Below are positions 45,456-57,119 of a stretch of DNA of 64,000 bases, one piece after another. The stretch is from positions 41,455,852 through 41,519,851 of the forward strand of contig NC_080562.1 in assembly GCF_030253575.1 (NCBI RefSeq). Direction: 5' to 3'. Under the pieces are notes generated by a model, which did no database searches, was not told the DNA's origin, and saw only the letters and a list, made by a program, of their open reading frames with translations. Source of the stretch: Rhododendron vialii (Eukaryota > Streptophyta > Magnoliopsida > Ericales > Ericaceae). The number at the start of each line of letters is the position of its first letter. Position 1 is the stretch's first letter. Position numbers and translations under genes: made by a program.

Positions 45456-48400
45456 TCAACCCAAAGGAGCTGACCGCCCAAGAAGTCCAAGTGCTTCCAC
45501 AAGAGTCGTTCTAAACCTCGCGACATCAATATTAAAATTCTGTTGTATAAGGTAGATAGCCCTTCCAACCTGATACCCTTGCGACTGTACGGATGCCGGA
45601 TCAACAATGACAGGGTGGTCTCTGCCATAGATAGAGGTGAGAGAGCTTTCCTCTGCTTCAATTTTGTACTCTAGGTAATTCAAACCCATCCCTGTAGCTG
45701 GCCTTCCAAAGTAGTATTCTGAGACCCATTCTAGGCCCCACCCCACCACTTGCACCACGACAGCCCCATCGGGCAAGAAGACTTCATTTGTAAGCCCGGC
45801 ACCGTGGGATCCAACCAGTACGCTGCAAGGGTTCAACATCTCCGCAACCGTGTCTAAATTGCCCATCATATCAGGCTTTGCGACCACGACACTGAAGCCC
45901 AATTCCCTCATCATGGTTACCATCTGATCCTCGTTCAGAAACGCTCTTGATCCTTGACGAGATATAAGAACCAACACCGGTTTTTCTGTCTGTGACAAAT
46001 CTCGTATCCTCAGATTGTACGATTCTCGAAGAAACTGCTTGAAATCAAGCATGGAGGAACCTTCGGGGACTTCCGTGGTTGTTATGGCAAGATTGTCATG
46101 GTAGTGAAGCCCGACAACTGCTCCAGGAAAGCAATGTATGCCTCCATTTGATGCCGGATTAATAACTTCATAGTTAGACAAATGGGACAAAATTTTATCG
46201 TATTTTGCAACAAACTCTGGTCTGAAATTGGCGAGAATAAATTGTAGGCGAGATTGGAAGTGGCGACTAGTGAGGAACAAAGGAACGATTATTTCGTTGA
46301 ATTCATGGAATATGTTTCCTGCGAATCCACCAGATGAGAAGATTACGGCTGTGACATTGTGGGCATAATCGCAAGGAGGAGAGAGGGTGATATTTCCTGG
46401 AAGTATCTGGACTGCTGTAACCGAAGTATTCATGAGTGCCTCGTCGTCCTTTACCGCATATGGATGGACTGTGCGACTGGCTTGGGGCATGCCCTGACTC
46501 AATGGTGCATAAACCTTCATTGTAAGCATATCAATTCTTACTGGTCTACTGGACACACAAACATCAGTGCGAATCTTAGAATCGCAAACAAATCCGGTAG
46601 CTTCCAGTTGAGTTTGATCTTCTCCTGTATGCATGCATGCGATTCCATTGGAGAAACGAATTAGACACGAATGTTAAATCCGTGTTTTGAAGCAAATATT
46701 TGAGAAAGGGAGACTAGATACTCATAATTCATAATCTATAGACTAACAAATCATGTTAAATAACGAAAATGCAAAAATTCAAAGAAGAAGAAGGAGAAGA
46801 AGAAACCTTTCAGTAGTCTTTTCAAGAGAAGATAAAGATGCTCTTCATCTTCTGCGTGACTCCCGTCCCAGTTCGTTCTCAGTTTCTTCTCTGCCATTTC
46901 CAAGCAATGAAATCAACTAAAGCCATTGGGGTGTGAGAATTTTTTCTAAAAAACAGGGGCATTTGGAAGCACGTTTTTAATTTGGATTATGAATTTTGAA
47001 TTGTGAGTGCTTATGGGTTTTGTAATACAATTGCAATACATTATGAATTTATAGAAGTACTGTTGCCGATCAAAAAAAAATTTATAGAAGCGTTTGGATG
47101 GTACGTACACAATAGATTTAGCCTAAGTAGTGTTTGGAGAATCATCTAAAGTACTGATTTTGACTTCTTTTTTGACCTTTTCACCCTTATCTAGGATTTG
47201 TTATGAATATTAGTTACTGTTACATAAATAACCATTTTTATGAAAAACATTTTTGGCCCATAACTTTTTTGTTCAAAATTTTTTTGACTTGTTTATTTAT
47301 ATCACATACACGCGAGTCCCTTTTTAGCTGGAAGTCTATGAAATTAGGTGAGAAATTGACACATTGCGTTTAGGTTATATCGAGAAAAATATATAACAAT
47401 TTCATAATCCTTATTAAATGTAGGATAAAACTTCCTTAACATTTTGAACTTACCAAAATACATTTTATCATCCTTTCTTATTGTAACATTTAAACTTCTA
47501 TATAATGTTTATTTTTGGTCATATGTATGCATTTTGAATCCACTCATATAATCAAATAGAAAATTAGTCTAGAATCCACTATAGGTGTTTGGACCAAGGT
47601 CGAGTCCATTAATATCTTTAGCAAGGGTTAGGATTCATTAATTTGTAGTAGTTCTAAAGTGTATGGCTCACTCATTTTTTAAATATGACAAAAATACACT
47701 CCCTTAAAATTACAACTCTTTACCATCTCCCACCACATCAGCGTTGGAAAAGTTCGCTGAAAAATTGGCAGGTGTAGGAAAAGTCGCCGGTGATGGAAGG
47801 TTTGCCGAAAAATTGGTTGGTGAAGGAAAGGTTGCCGGAAAAGTTGACGGTGTCAAAGTCGGTTGACAACAATCTGCGTCTGAGATGGTGGCCGAAGATG
47901 GTGACCGGCGGGGAAGAAGATGGTAACCGATGATTGTGACTATGTAATAAAACAAACAAATAAATAAGAATAATAGTGATCAGAGATATATAGAGTAAAT
48001 TTATCAACAGTTGTTTTTAACAGATGAATAACAAGGGATAAATTTATCTGATGTTGAATTTTGCAGACATTAAGAATATACTTTCAAAGATAACTCTATC
48101 CGTTAGAATTTAATAAACATCATTCAAAACATAAATATGAATGAATTAGTTCATCTGTTTAATCTACAACTAATATTGTATACGTCAGCGAAAGTTAGCG
48201 GGTTGTTAATAGGTTAATTCACAAGAGGTTTCAGAGGCTATCCCTGAATCCCAAACGCCCACGACCGGGCTCAAACTCACTTTTACTATAACACAATCAT
48301 AATCTAACAGTTATAGCATACATGTAACTATTTGCGATATAATCTAAGGTGCTTTTCGGATCAAATTTTTTATTCTAAGTACTTTGGAAGTTGATTTGTA

Positions 48401-48985
48401 ACTTTTTGCAGTAACAAAACCCACTTTTACAACCACACAATCATAATCTCACAAGCTATAGCAAACAGTTATATCGGCTTTTACTATAATCTAAAACAGA
48501 AATGCTAGGGACAAAGAAAATTTACCCCGAAAGTATCCCGAAAAGATCAACTAGTGGTTGAGATTCACTTTGATGTGTGTGACATAATCATCAAAGTGAT
48601 TCTCAACCATTGATTGCTGTTTTCGAGGTACTTTCGGCAGGATAAGTTTTTTTTGTACCTAGCATTCCCCTTTAGGAATGAATTATGTGCCTCTTTAAAG
48701 TTGTTTTAGGAATGAATTATGTCAGAATACATTCTATAATTAAGTGTCAAACAGTTAAAATAAAGAAAATGCAACAAATGAAAAATGCAAAACGAATGCT
48801 CCCCAACACCCGGCCCCTGATTAAGGAAATGCGTGGAAATTTATCGAATTCAAGAAGCATATATACTTACATTCATCTAATGGAGTCAAATAAAATCCGA
48901 ATTCGACAGTGTAGATCAAGGAGACGAGAAGCAAGCAGATAAATGGAGTTGTGACAAAAACCAGACTTCTGGGTACCTTCTCCAT
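45456..48985 (-). CDS. GT61 glycosyltransferase, gene 8 (nonsense codon at exon 1/2 junction)
   Basis: The catalytic exon (45456-46624) is fully open: VIFSSGGFAG, FHEF, HCFPGAVVGLHYHDN, VLVGSHGAGLTN (H340 by sibling numbering; Ser replaces Ala before HG) and a terminal RSAPLG. Exon 2 is 46807-46890 (84 bp) and exon 1 is 48871-48985 (MEKVPRSLVFVTTPF, donor GTAAGT). Intron 1 is 1980 bp, against 100-595 bp in the other copies traced, because of inserted DNA. In most siblings the base T ending exon 1 joins GG to make Trp; here exon 2 begins AG, giving TAG at codon 39. The alternative acceptor two bases on gives TAA. So the normal transcript should encode only the anchor. A transcript starting in intron 1 could use the in-frame ATG at 46897 (MAEKKLRT), but the product would lack the membrane anchor. 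Probably a recent pseudogene; expression data would decide. Confidence 0.8.
48501..48666. mobile_element. Hairpin MITE in intron 1 of gene 8
   Basis: AATGCTAGGGACAAAGAAAA faces TTTTTTTGTACCTAGCATT, and the inner words GGTTGAGATTCACTTTGATG and CATCAAAGTGATTCTCAACC also pair. The whole 166 bp is one long hairpin. Confidence 0.8.
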
Positions 48986-48999
48986 CGATCTTCCAATTA

Positions 49000-49800
49000 A
49001 CAATCTGAATACCTACTCGTGCGATCAAAGTTTTGGCATTGATATCTACAAGCAATGAACAACCATGGAGGTGCTGATCAATATAAGAGTAACTAGCCGT
49101 TGGCTTGTCAATTTTGTTAATTAGACTTTGCATTTTTCTTTTTTCGAGTTGTTAAACCATATTTTTCTCAATTTCCGGGAGAAATCTTTTTAATCATCCG
49201 GTGAGTAGTGCGTGCTTGCACATTTCAATTGACTTTTAGTAGTTTAATAATCTGCTTAATGACGGCTCATCTGTCTAGCATCTTAATTCCTCTTCTTTTT
49301 TCTTTTTTTTTTGCCTTTTTGCCATTAGCGGTGTAAACGGTTTGATTTGGTCTAATTTAGGCATTTTTCTAAACTAAATTGGACATTTCGCTTTGAACAG
49401 TTTATAAACAAAACCAAACATTTTACAAACAGACTGGAAAGTACTGGAATAAACGTCCGGTCATATCGAACCAAACCAAACCGAACCATTACTAAAAGAC
49501 TTGCACAAAGAAAGGAATTCAAACAACACATTTCATATAAACATCCCAGCTTCCTGTGGCAATTTAACAGTATAGTATTGGAGAACGTTTCTATCATAGG
49601 CACGCATCGATATGTTCTCCTGTACGGCAACTTACTGAAAACCGCAAAACCATATTCGATTCGATAACCCTTTCCTTTTGGAAGTCTTGAATCACATCTA
49701 TTCATCTTCGTCTTAAAGAAATCACTGAACCCAAACCGTTATCAATCCAAATATTGAAAAACTGATGGAATTTTGATAGTCGAGGAAAAAAATAGTTGCT
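49000..49800. other. Upstream flank of gene 8
   Basis: 49000-49280 is array-type flank (CAACCATGGAGGTGCTGATC, TAATGACGGCTCATC). 49330-49500 has AACCAAACCGAACC-type words of unknown origin. No gene. Confidence 0.4.
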
Positions 49801-49809
49801 TCAAGGCAC

Positions 49810-50150
49810 ATTGAAGTTGCTGTCCTTGAGACGATATTAGCCGCCACCGATGCCAGAGAATCTGATGTGCAGCAGGTTAACAGCGCATTCGACTCCAAGA
49901 TATATACAATGAACCCATGCCCAATTGACTGCTTGTTTGACTGCTTGTTCAATTGCATCAATGCTCCAACGAAGAAGAGCCAGAACACCTTTGGATTTTG
50001 TGAACTTTGTGAACCTGTCAAGAACATGTGTAGGAGATAATTCTAGAGAGAAAGAACAACCAAAAGCATTCTGATTATGTATCTGAATTGATAGGACCCC
50101 GTGCCTTTATACAGGCATGTATCATGACTGTCACATCTCTTTGATCAATT
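49810..50150. repeat. Dispersed repeat, partner of 8020-8340
   Basis: Collinear with the first copy: GAGACGATATT, CTCCAAGATA, AGAGAGAAAGA, and a GCCTTTATACAGGC hairpin in place of GCCTTTATATAGGC. Confidence 0.5.
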
Positions 50151-50159
50151 GTAACCCTT

Positions 50160-51000
50160 ATCCTCAGCATAATGATTTTTGGATTGGTGGAATTTCGCTT
50201 GGATGAGTTTGGTTTCTTTCTTCCTTACAACCATAATATGCCCTTATCAGTCTTTGTAACATGCAAATTTAAACGAAATCTGTTCTGATCGAGGGGAGGG
50301 CGTGGTGGGAGGAAGGGCGCCACCCTCTCGGGTCTTCTCTCCAAATTTGTTCTGATCGGAGAGTTTTCTCTCCTCTCTCATCACCTCCCACCCCTCTCCT
50401 CCCCTGCCGCTAGCCTTGGTCGCGGCTTCTCCATCGTGTCCCCTCTCTGCACCTTCTCCATCATGATCACCACGATCTCCACCACGTAGCTGCCAATGGT
50501 TCATCACCGGATGTTTATCACATGGTCGTGGATCGAGTTTTGCGGTCTGAGGTCGGCGTTTTTTATTCTACGGACGGGTTTCTGGCCGGAGATGATGTGC
50601 CGGGATGGTATGTGATGTTGAGAGGTAATAAGGTCCGTTTATTCTGCTAGTTGTTACGCAGCCATGGGATTTTCCAGCGGGGTTTCCCATTTGCCAGCGT
50701 CATTGTTGGTGATGGTAGGTTTTTCTTTTCTCTTGTTTTCTCGATCTCCCTTGCGAGTGTTCTCTCTCATTTGTGGGTGTTGTCCGACGGTGGTTTGGTG
50801 TTTTATTTCTAGGTGTGTGAGTGTATTGTGTGTGAGTATTCTTCTGTCAGGCATGTTAGTATTTGTGTGCTTCACTGCTTGGCTGGTAAGGGTTTGGAGG
50901 TTAGGCGTCTCTAGTTGAAAAGCCTCCCTTCTGTTATGTTGTTCACGCCTTTGATTAGGGATGTATATGCTCTTTGTATGTTTCTCTATGGTTATCAATG
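50160..51000. other. Non-coding stretch
   Basis: 50280-50480 is pyrimidine-rich with a TTTGTTCTGATCGGAGAG-like repeat of 50280. The open frames here overlap in both strands and have no recognisable domain. Confidence 0.35.
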
Positions 51001-51005
51001 GTAAT

Positions 51006-52658
51006 TGTCACGATCCAAAACCTACCTTGAAAGTCGTGACCGGCCAAGCGGGTGTTAAGCCGCCGAAAGCCTGCTCATATACTAGTTTACGGATTTCTCA
51101 CATCATTGTCATTTTAAACCATATAAGCAAAGTATGCAGAAGCGTAGAATAAATAACATAATCCCAGAGCTTCTAAGTGTACAAGTATAATAATTACAAA
51201 CCATTAGACTACACATGATTCTCCACGGTTATTCGAGCACCCCATTCAGTCCACAATTGCTATCTACCTTAACCTGAAAAATTGGAAAAGATTTTCATAA
51301 GCCGAAGCTCGGGTGAGAAACGTATACCAAAGTTACAAGTTTGACCATGAAAATACCCCACATTATGAAACAGTTCAAAGCAACAATCCAAATATTTCAT
51401 TGAACATCCAGTAAAAGCATTTTAGCTCATAAGCTCATTTCTTTGGTCCAAGGACCTTTTCATTTCATTTTTCTTTCAACTTTTGCACTTTTGAGCGATA
51501 ATATCATTCAACGGTATTTTTGCCAGTCGGTTGGGGAGCGACCCCATTGAAGAGTGGTAAGATATCGTTACCCGGTGATGCCTGGCTGCATCTCCTACCT
51601 TATTACTTCATGCCACTAATTTCTTTACATGTCCCCTAGCGCTCGAGACACCGTTCGAATGATTTATATTATCACAAGCATGTACTAACAAGAAGTGAAA
51701 TTCAAGTTCCCAAAACGTATTGCCATGGTCTAGATTAACTGTAACACCAAAGATTTAATAAACAGGCCATCACACGTATTTTACTCAACATCACCAATTA
51801 AATCAAGTAAGAGGATCGAATTTCACACTTTTCAGCAAAAACAAGCAATGGCATTTTTTCTCAAAATTCAGAAAAATACATGTAACCAAGGTATGCGCAA
51901 CTCACCAAAAAGAAGTAGCGTTTAGCTTTAACACGCGATCACTTGCACCTAAACACATAATTATCATGACAATTACTCACAAAATCACCTTTACTACCAA
52001 CTTAGCTAAAACTAGAATAGTATCATTTTATAACTTAGTTTCAGCCATCTTCGGACAAAATTCCCAAGTTCAGGCTATTTTTCGATGTTTCAAGCTCGGG
52101 GTTGTTCTGTCATAACTAGAAGGCTAGGGTTGAATTTTGTCTTCTTTAATAGCAAAGGGGTTTCAATAGGATTCCTGGAGAAATCTCAAATTCACTTCAG
52201 TTAACACAATTAGTATATTTTTATTTCCGGCTTCGACTGCCAGCAACGATTTGTATTACAGGCACCTAGATTTCTAATGCTTCAGTTAAAGACTTAGTTA
52301 TTGAAAATTTCGTGTTAATCATGTCGAGTCGTAATTTCGGAATTTGCCGAAAAGAGGGGTTTTCTGTTTTGAGCAGATGGCGGAGAGAACCCGAGAGAAA
52401 GTGAGGAGTGAGGTGGAGGAGCGATGGTTTGCGATGTTGTGCGTGATTTGTGTGTCCTGTACGAATCACTCTATTTCCTAATGTAGATGCATGAAATACA
52501 CATTTTAATGTAAATTAGAGAGTAAGAAAGTCAGATTACCAGAAGAGAGAGAAAAAGGGAGTTCGGCAATGGAGTCTTCCGACGAGCGGCGTGTTCGACG
52601 GGATAGTAGTCGATTACAGGAGTTCGCAGCTCTTCTTTTCTTCTTTTTTTTTTTCCTT

Positions 52659-52695
<37 letters not shown>

Positions 52696-53197
52696 CGGTG
52701 GAAGAAGACAGGGGAAAGGTTGATATCCTAATTACTAAATGTAATTAACAAATATAATATCCTTCTTATACATGAATTTATATACTTCGGTGGCCGGATT
52801 CAAAAGGTGAATCAACGCCCATTTCACCCATGCATGCCACATGTCACCACGTTGTACCACGTGGCGCTTCGCGCCTGATCGTTGCTATTCTAGTCTGTTC
52901 GCGTATAAATTTTGGTCTCCAAAAATTCTTATAATTTCAACATAAACAAATAAAAATATGAGGATCATCGTAGCGGTGTTCGATTTTCAAGGAAAAATCC
53001 TAACTTAAAATAACTCGTACAGTGTATCAGATGTAACTCAATTGTCCCTTAGTATTTACAAAATTAAATCAGAATTCACACATTCATTCGGATCACGATA
53101 CACTTCGCATAGCCTAACTTACTATTAGAATTAAATTAGAGTGTCGAGTTCCTATTCGGATCACGTGACTAGAATTTTAAAATTTCAGGATTTTACA
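51006..53197 (+). mobile_element. Solo LTR, 2192 bp
   Basis: Starts TGTCACGATCC, ends GGATTTTACA, flanked by the duplication GTAAT (51001-51005 and 53198-53202). The opening (GTGACCGGCC) and the CCTGAAAAAT segment about 280 bp in resemble the solo LTR at 18278-20437. It includes a (CT)n at about 52661-52690 and no coding region. Confidence 0.75.
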
Positions 53198-53202
53198 GTA
53201 AT

Positions 53203-53655
53203 TGTTATCCTTTTGGCAAAAAAAATTTCAAATTTATAAGAAATGACTCTAAATTGAAGCACTAAAAAATTACTACGTAGTACACAACTTCACAAAGTTA
53301 TTTTTAAAATAGCTTACAGTTAACACAATAATGCCAAATATGTAGGATTAAGTAAACAAAATAAAGAAAAATAGCCAAACACACAACAAGTGTGATTCTG
53401 AAAGGAAAAAAATATACATCTGTCAATTAACGTGTCTCCCGCGACCGCAGCTGTTAAACTAGATTGTTATGCCCAAGAAACCACATCATTGCAACCGCTA
53501 CAATTATGGCAATATTTTTTTTTAAATTATAAAAAAAATGTGTATCTACAAATTGATGTGTTTCATCATTTCTCTCTCCTTCTCTTCCAATCAAGTGACG
53601 ATATACCAAAAATAACCAAGTAATTAAAATAGAAGAAGAATCATCTCGAAACAAT
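53203..53655. other. Spacer and 3' flank of gene 9
   Basis: 53560-53640 keeps part of the conserved downstream block of the array (GAAATGATGAAACAC on the - strand). No gene. Confidence 0.4.
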
Positions 53656-53661
53656 ATTTCT

Positions 53662-55608
53662 TCAACCCAAAGGAGCTGGGCGCCCAAGAAGTCCAAATGC
53701 TTTGATAATAGTCTCTCGAAATCTCACAACATTAATAGTAAAATTTTGCCCATCAAGGTACACAGCCTTTTCAAACCCATACCCTTTCGTCGCGGCCACA
53801 GATTCCGGATCAACGACGACAGGGTGATCTCTGCCATAGAGAGAGGTGAGAGAGCTTTCCTCTGCTTCAATTTTGTACTCTAAGTAATTCAAAGGCATCT
53901 CTTTCGATGGCTCGCCGAAGAAGAATGCTGAGAAAGGTTCTAGGCCCAGCCCTACCACTTGCACCATGACAGCCCCTTGGGGCAAGAAGAGACCGTTTGT
54001 AAGCCCGGCACCGTGGGCCCCGACCAGCACGCTGCACGAGTTCAGTTCCTCTGCTACCTTGTCTAAATTGGCCATCACATCGGGCCTTGCAACGACAACT
54101 CGAAAGCCCAATGCCTTCATCATGATCACCATCTCGTCTTCGTTGAGGAACATTCTTGATCCATGACGAGATATAAGTACTAGCACCGGTTTTTCCGCTT
54201 GTGACACATCTTGTATCTTTAGATTGTATGATTCTCTGAGAAATTGTTTGAAATCAAGCATGGAGTAACCTTCGGGGACGTTAGCGGTGTTTAAGGCAAG
54301 AGCACCATGATAGTGAAGCCCGACAACTACTCCAGGAAAGCAATGCACGCTTACATTTGCTGCTGGATTTATAATTTCATAGCTTGATAAATGGGAAAAA
54401 AAATTCTTGTATTTACCAATGAACTTAAGTCTGAAATCGGTGACAATAAAGCGTAGGCGAGATTGGAAGAGGCGACTTGTGAGGAACAAGGGAATGATTA
54501 GTTCACTAAAATCATGGAATACGTTTCCTGAGTATCCGCCGGATGAGAAAACCACGGCAGGGACATCATGTGTATAACGACAAGGCGGAGGAGGGTTTCC
54601 CTGAAGTATTTGCACTGATGAAACCGATCTCATGAGCCGCTTATCTTCCTTCTTTGGATATGGAAGGACTACGCGATTCGCTTGGGGCATACCTTGACTG
54701 AATGGTGCATAAACCTTCATTGTAAGCGTATCGATCCTTACTGGTCTATTGGACACACAAACATCAGTGTGAAGGTCTGAATGGCATGCAAATCCGGTCG
54801 CTTCCAGCTGCGCTCGATTCTTTCCTATATGCATGCATGCAAATCCATTGAAGAAACTAATTTGACTTGAATACTATAACAGATTTCAATTTGTTGAATC
54901 CGCGTTTTGAAACAAATTAAAGAGATGGGTGACTATAGCTAATCTTTTATGGTACAAAAATGATACTCACACAACAATCCAAACACAACACCAACCACAA
55001 CCTCTCACATACATGTGGGCTCCACACACGCTATTATGTGTGGGCCCTACATGTATGTGAGAGGTTATGTAAGTTATTGTGTTTGGATCATTATGTGAGT
55101 AGCATTGTTGCTTATGGTATGATTACTTGTGTAAATCAAATATGTCAATGTCAAAACAAATCCACTGTGGTACTAATGAGACGAAGGAGTATGTCATTAT
55201 AGATTTTCCCCCCCCCCCCCGGTAACTATGATTATAGACTTTTACTACTGTTGAATAATGAATATGCAGAAGAAGATCGATGAAGAAGAAGAAGAAGAAG
55301 AAGAAACCTTTCACTAGTTTTTCCAAGAGAAACTGCAGCTTCTCTTGATCTTCCATGCGACTCCCGCCCCAATTCGTTATCTGTTTCTTCCCTGCCATTT
55401 TCAATCAATGAAATAAACTAAGTCTATGTTTGGTGAGGTAATTTTTGATAAAACGTTGATTTAGGAAAAAATCTCGCGAAGAAGCACATATACATTGATT
55501 TAATGGAACTACACGCGATCTGAATTCGCCAGTGTAGAGTAAGCAGAGGAGAAGCAAGCAGAACAATGGAGCTGCGAGAAAAACCAGACTTCTTGGCACC
55601 TTCTCCAT
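53662..55608 (-). CDS. GT61 glycosyltransferase, gene 9
   Basis: Predicted 453 aa. Exon 1 is 55494-55608 (MEKVPRSLVFLAAPLF, anchor about residues 14-27, donor GTATAT), exon 2 is 55308-55391 (84 bp, KKQITNWGGSRMEDQEK) and exon 3 is 53662-54824. Introns are 102 and 483 bp; intron 2 holds a hairpin MITE. The catalytic exon has VVFSSGGYSG, FHDF (where genes 2-8 have FHEF), HCFPGVVVGLHYHGA, VLVGAHGAGLTN (H337) and ends RPAPLG. It is the most divergent copy around the acceptor-side loop (EPFSAFFFGEPSKEM where others have FG.PA.GMGLNY). The methionine at 54834 precedes the acceptor. It is closest to gene 10. Predicted Golgi GT61 enzyme; substrate unknown. Confidence 0.93.
54958..55108. mobile_element. 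Hairpin MITE in intron 2 of gene 9
   Basis: AACCTCTCACATACATGTGG and CTCCACACACG face GTGTGGGCCCTACATGTATG and TGAGAGGTTATG; the outer ends AATGATACTCACA and TGTGAGTAGCATTG also pair. The same intron of other copies lacks it. Confidence 0.78.
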
Positions 55609-55619
55609 CTTGGACACAA

Positions 55620-56560
55620 TTTGGTAACTAACCAGATCAAAGCTTTTGCACTAATTTGTACGAGCAATGGACAATCACGGAGGTGCTCGTTGGATTGTCA
55701 ATTTTCGTTAACTAGATTGTGCGTTGTCGTTTATATATTCTGGTCCATCGTTTTCCTACTCTCTTTTTTGGTAACTCATCGTTTTCCTACTCTATTAATT
55801 CAATCCCCTTTTATTTGCTGTCATATATAATTCCACTCTCAACCAACTCTTCGGTTTTTTTTTTTTAATAACTTGATATCCGGGCCAGTTTGTGCGCACC
55901 TAGACTAATTCCGGGGTCCTAAAAGTAACGGCCGGGCGTAACCCGCAGTGGCCCCAAGGTTTGTGATGTTTGGCCTGAAATGACACCTGTGACCTCGTAG
56001 AGGAGCACTTATTACTTTTTTATAACCACTTAGCCAAACCCCTCGGGGTTAATACCTCGAGTTGTTAAACCATATGTTTCGCAATTTCTGATAGAAATCT
56101 TTTTAATCATGCGGTGAGTAGTTGCGTGCTTGCACATATCAATTGACTATTAGTAGTTTAATAATCTGCTTAATGACGGCTCACCCCGTTGGGAATGGTC
56201 AACTCATGTGGGGCCATTAATTTGGAAGTCTTATTTGCTTTAGAAGTGATCTTTGGAAGAATCCGGTATCCACCACGGTATAATCGAAAGTAATAGATTT
56301 CTAAAGTTAACAATTCCGTCTTCAACAATCTGATAACGAGATCAAAGTTTTTGCATTAACTTATACATGCAATGGACAAATCACGGAGGTGCTCGATCGT
56401 TGGATTGTCAATTTTTGTTAAGTAGCTGGACTTTGCATTGTCGTTTGTTCTGGTCCATCCATTTTCCTCTCTTAGTTCATTCCTCTTTTACTTTCTATCC
56501 AGTGAACAACTTGAGCTGAAGAATCGCATCTATATATATTGACATATAGAGGCATTGACA
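55620..56560. other. Upstream flank of gene 9
   Basis: Array flank words (CACGGAGGTGCTCG, TTAATGACGGCTCA) occur twice, at 55670-55740 and 56330-56470. So a piece of flank is itself duplicated, with a SINE between. No gene. Confidence 0.45.
55849..56055 (-). mobile_element. Au-like tRNA-derived SINE remnant
   Basis: On the - strand: TTTGGCTAAGTGGTTATAA (A-box-like), GAGGTCACAGGTGTC (degenerate B box), GTCTAGGTGCGCACAAACTG and GGCCCGGATATCAAG, then an A run. The order and the GTGCGC...GGCCCGGA tail match the plant Au SINE family as I remember it. Confidence 0.65.
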
Positions 56561-56562
56561 TA

Positions 56563-56823
56563 GGGTAGTGATTTTCGCACTTTTTTTTTTTTTATAACCT
56601 CACTCCCCTTTTGTCTTTTAGCTATATAAAAATACAATATTGCCCTTAAATGTGTGAAAGAGTGAGATCATTAAAGGGTGATGTTGTAATTTCATATGGA
56701 AAAAAAAGGACAAAAAGGGGAGTGCAGTTATAAAAAAAATGAGTGCAAAAAACTGTAACTTCACATGAATAAAGACAAAAGGGGGAGTGCAGTTAAAAAA
56801 AATGAGTGTGAAAATCACTCCCC
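56563..56823. mobile_element. MITE with AGTGATTTTCGCACT ends
   Basis: Inverted ends (AGTGATTTTCGCACT and AGTGTGAAAATCACT) enclose the palindromic CACTCCCC/GGGGAGTG words. Same family as 28056-28215. Confidence 0.7.
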
Positions 56824-56920
56824 ATATTGACATTTAGAGGCACGGATAGATGCGTGTTTTTTGTATAGACAAAAGAAATTTATTAATTAGGATATGTGCC
56901 TTTTTTTATATATTCATATA

Positions 56921-57113
56921 GGGGAGTGATTCTCGCACTCCCTTTTCTTACAACCTCATTCCCCCTATTGTCTTTTAGCTATGTAAAAATACAATATTAT
57001 CCTTAAATGTGCCAAAGAGTTAGATCATTAAAGGGCAATGTTGTAAATTCATATGAACAAAGACAAAAAGGGAAGTGCATTTATAAAAAAAATGTGTGCA
57101 AAAATTACTTTCC
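56921..57113. mobile_element. MITE, adjacent second copy
   Basis: GGGGAGTGATTCTCGCACTC to AAAATTACTTTCC, same family as the preceding copy. Between and beside the copies a TTGACATAT...GGCATTGA(C/T)A phrase recurs, so the block grew by local duplication. Confidence 0.65.
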
Positions 57114-57119
57114 ATTGAC

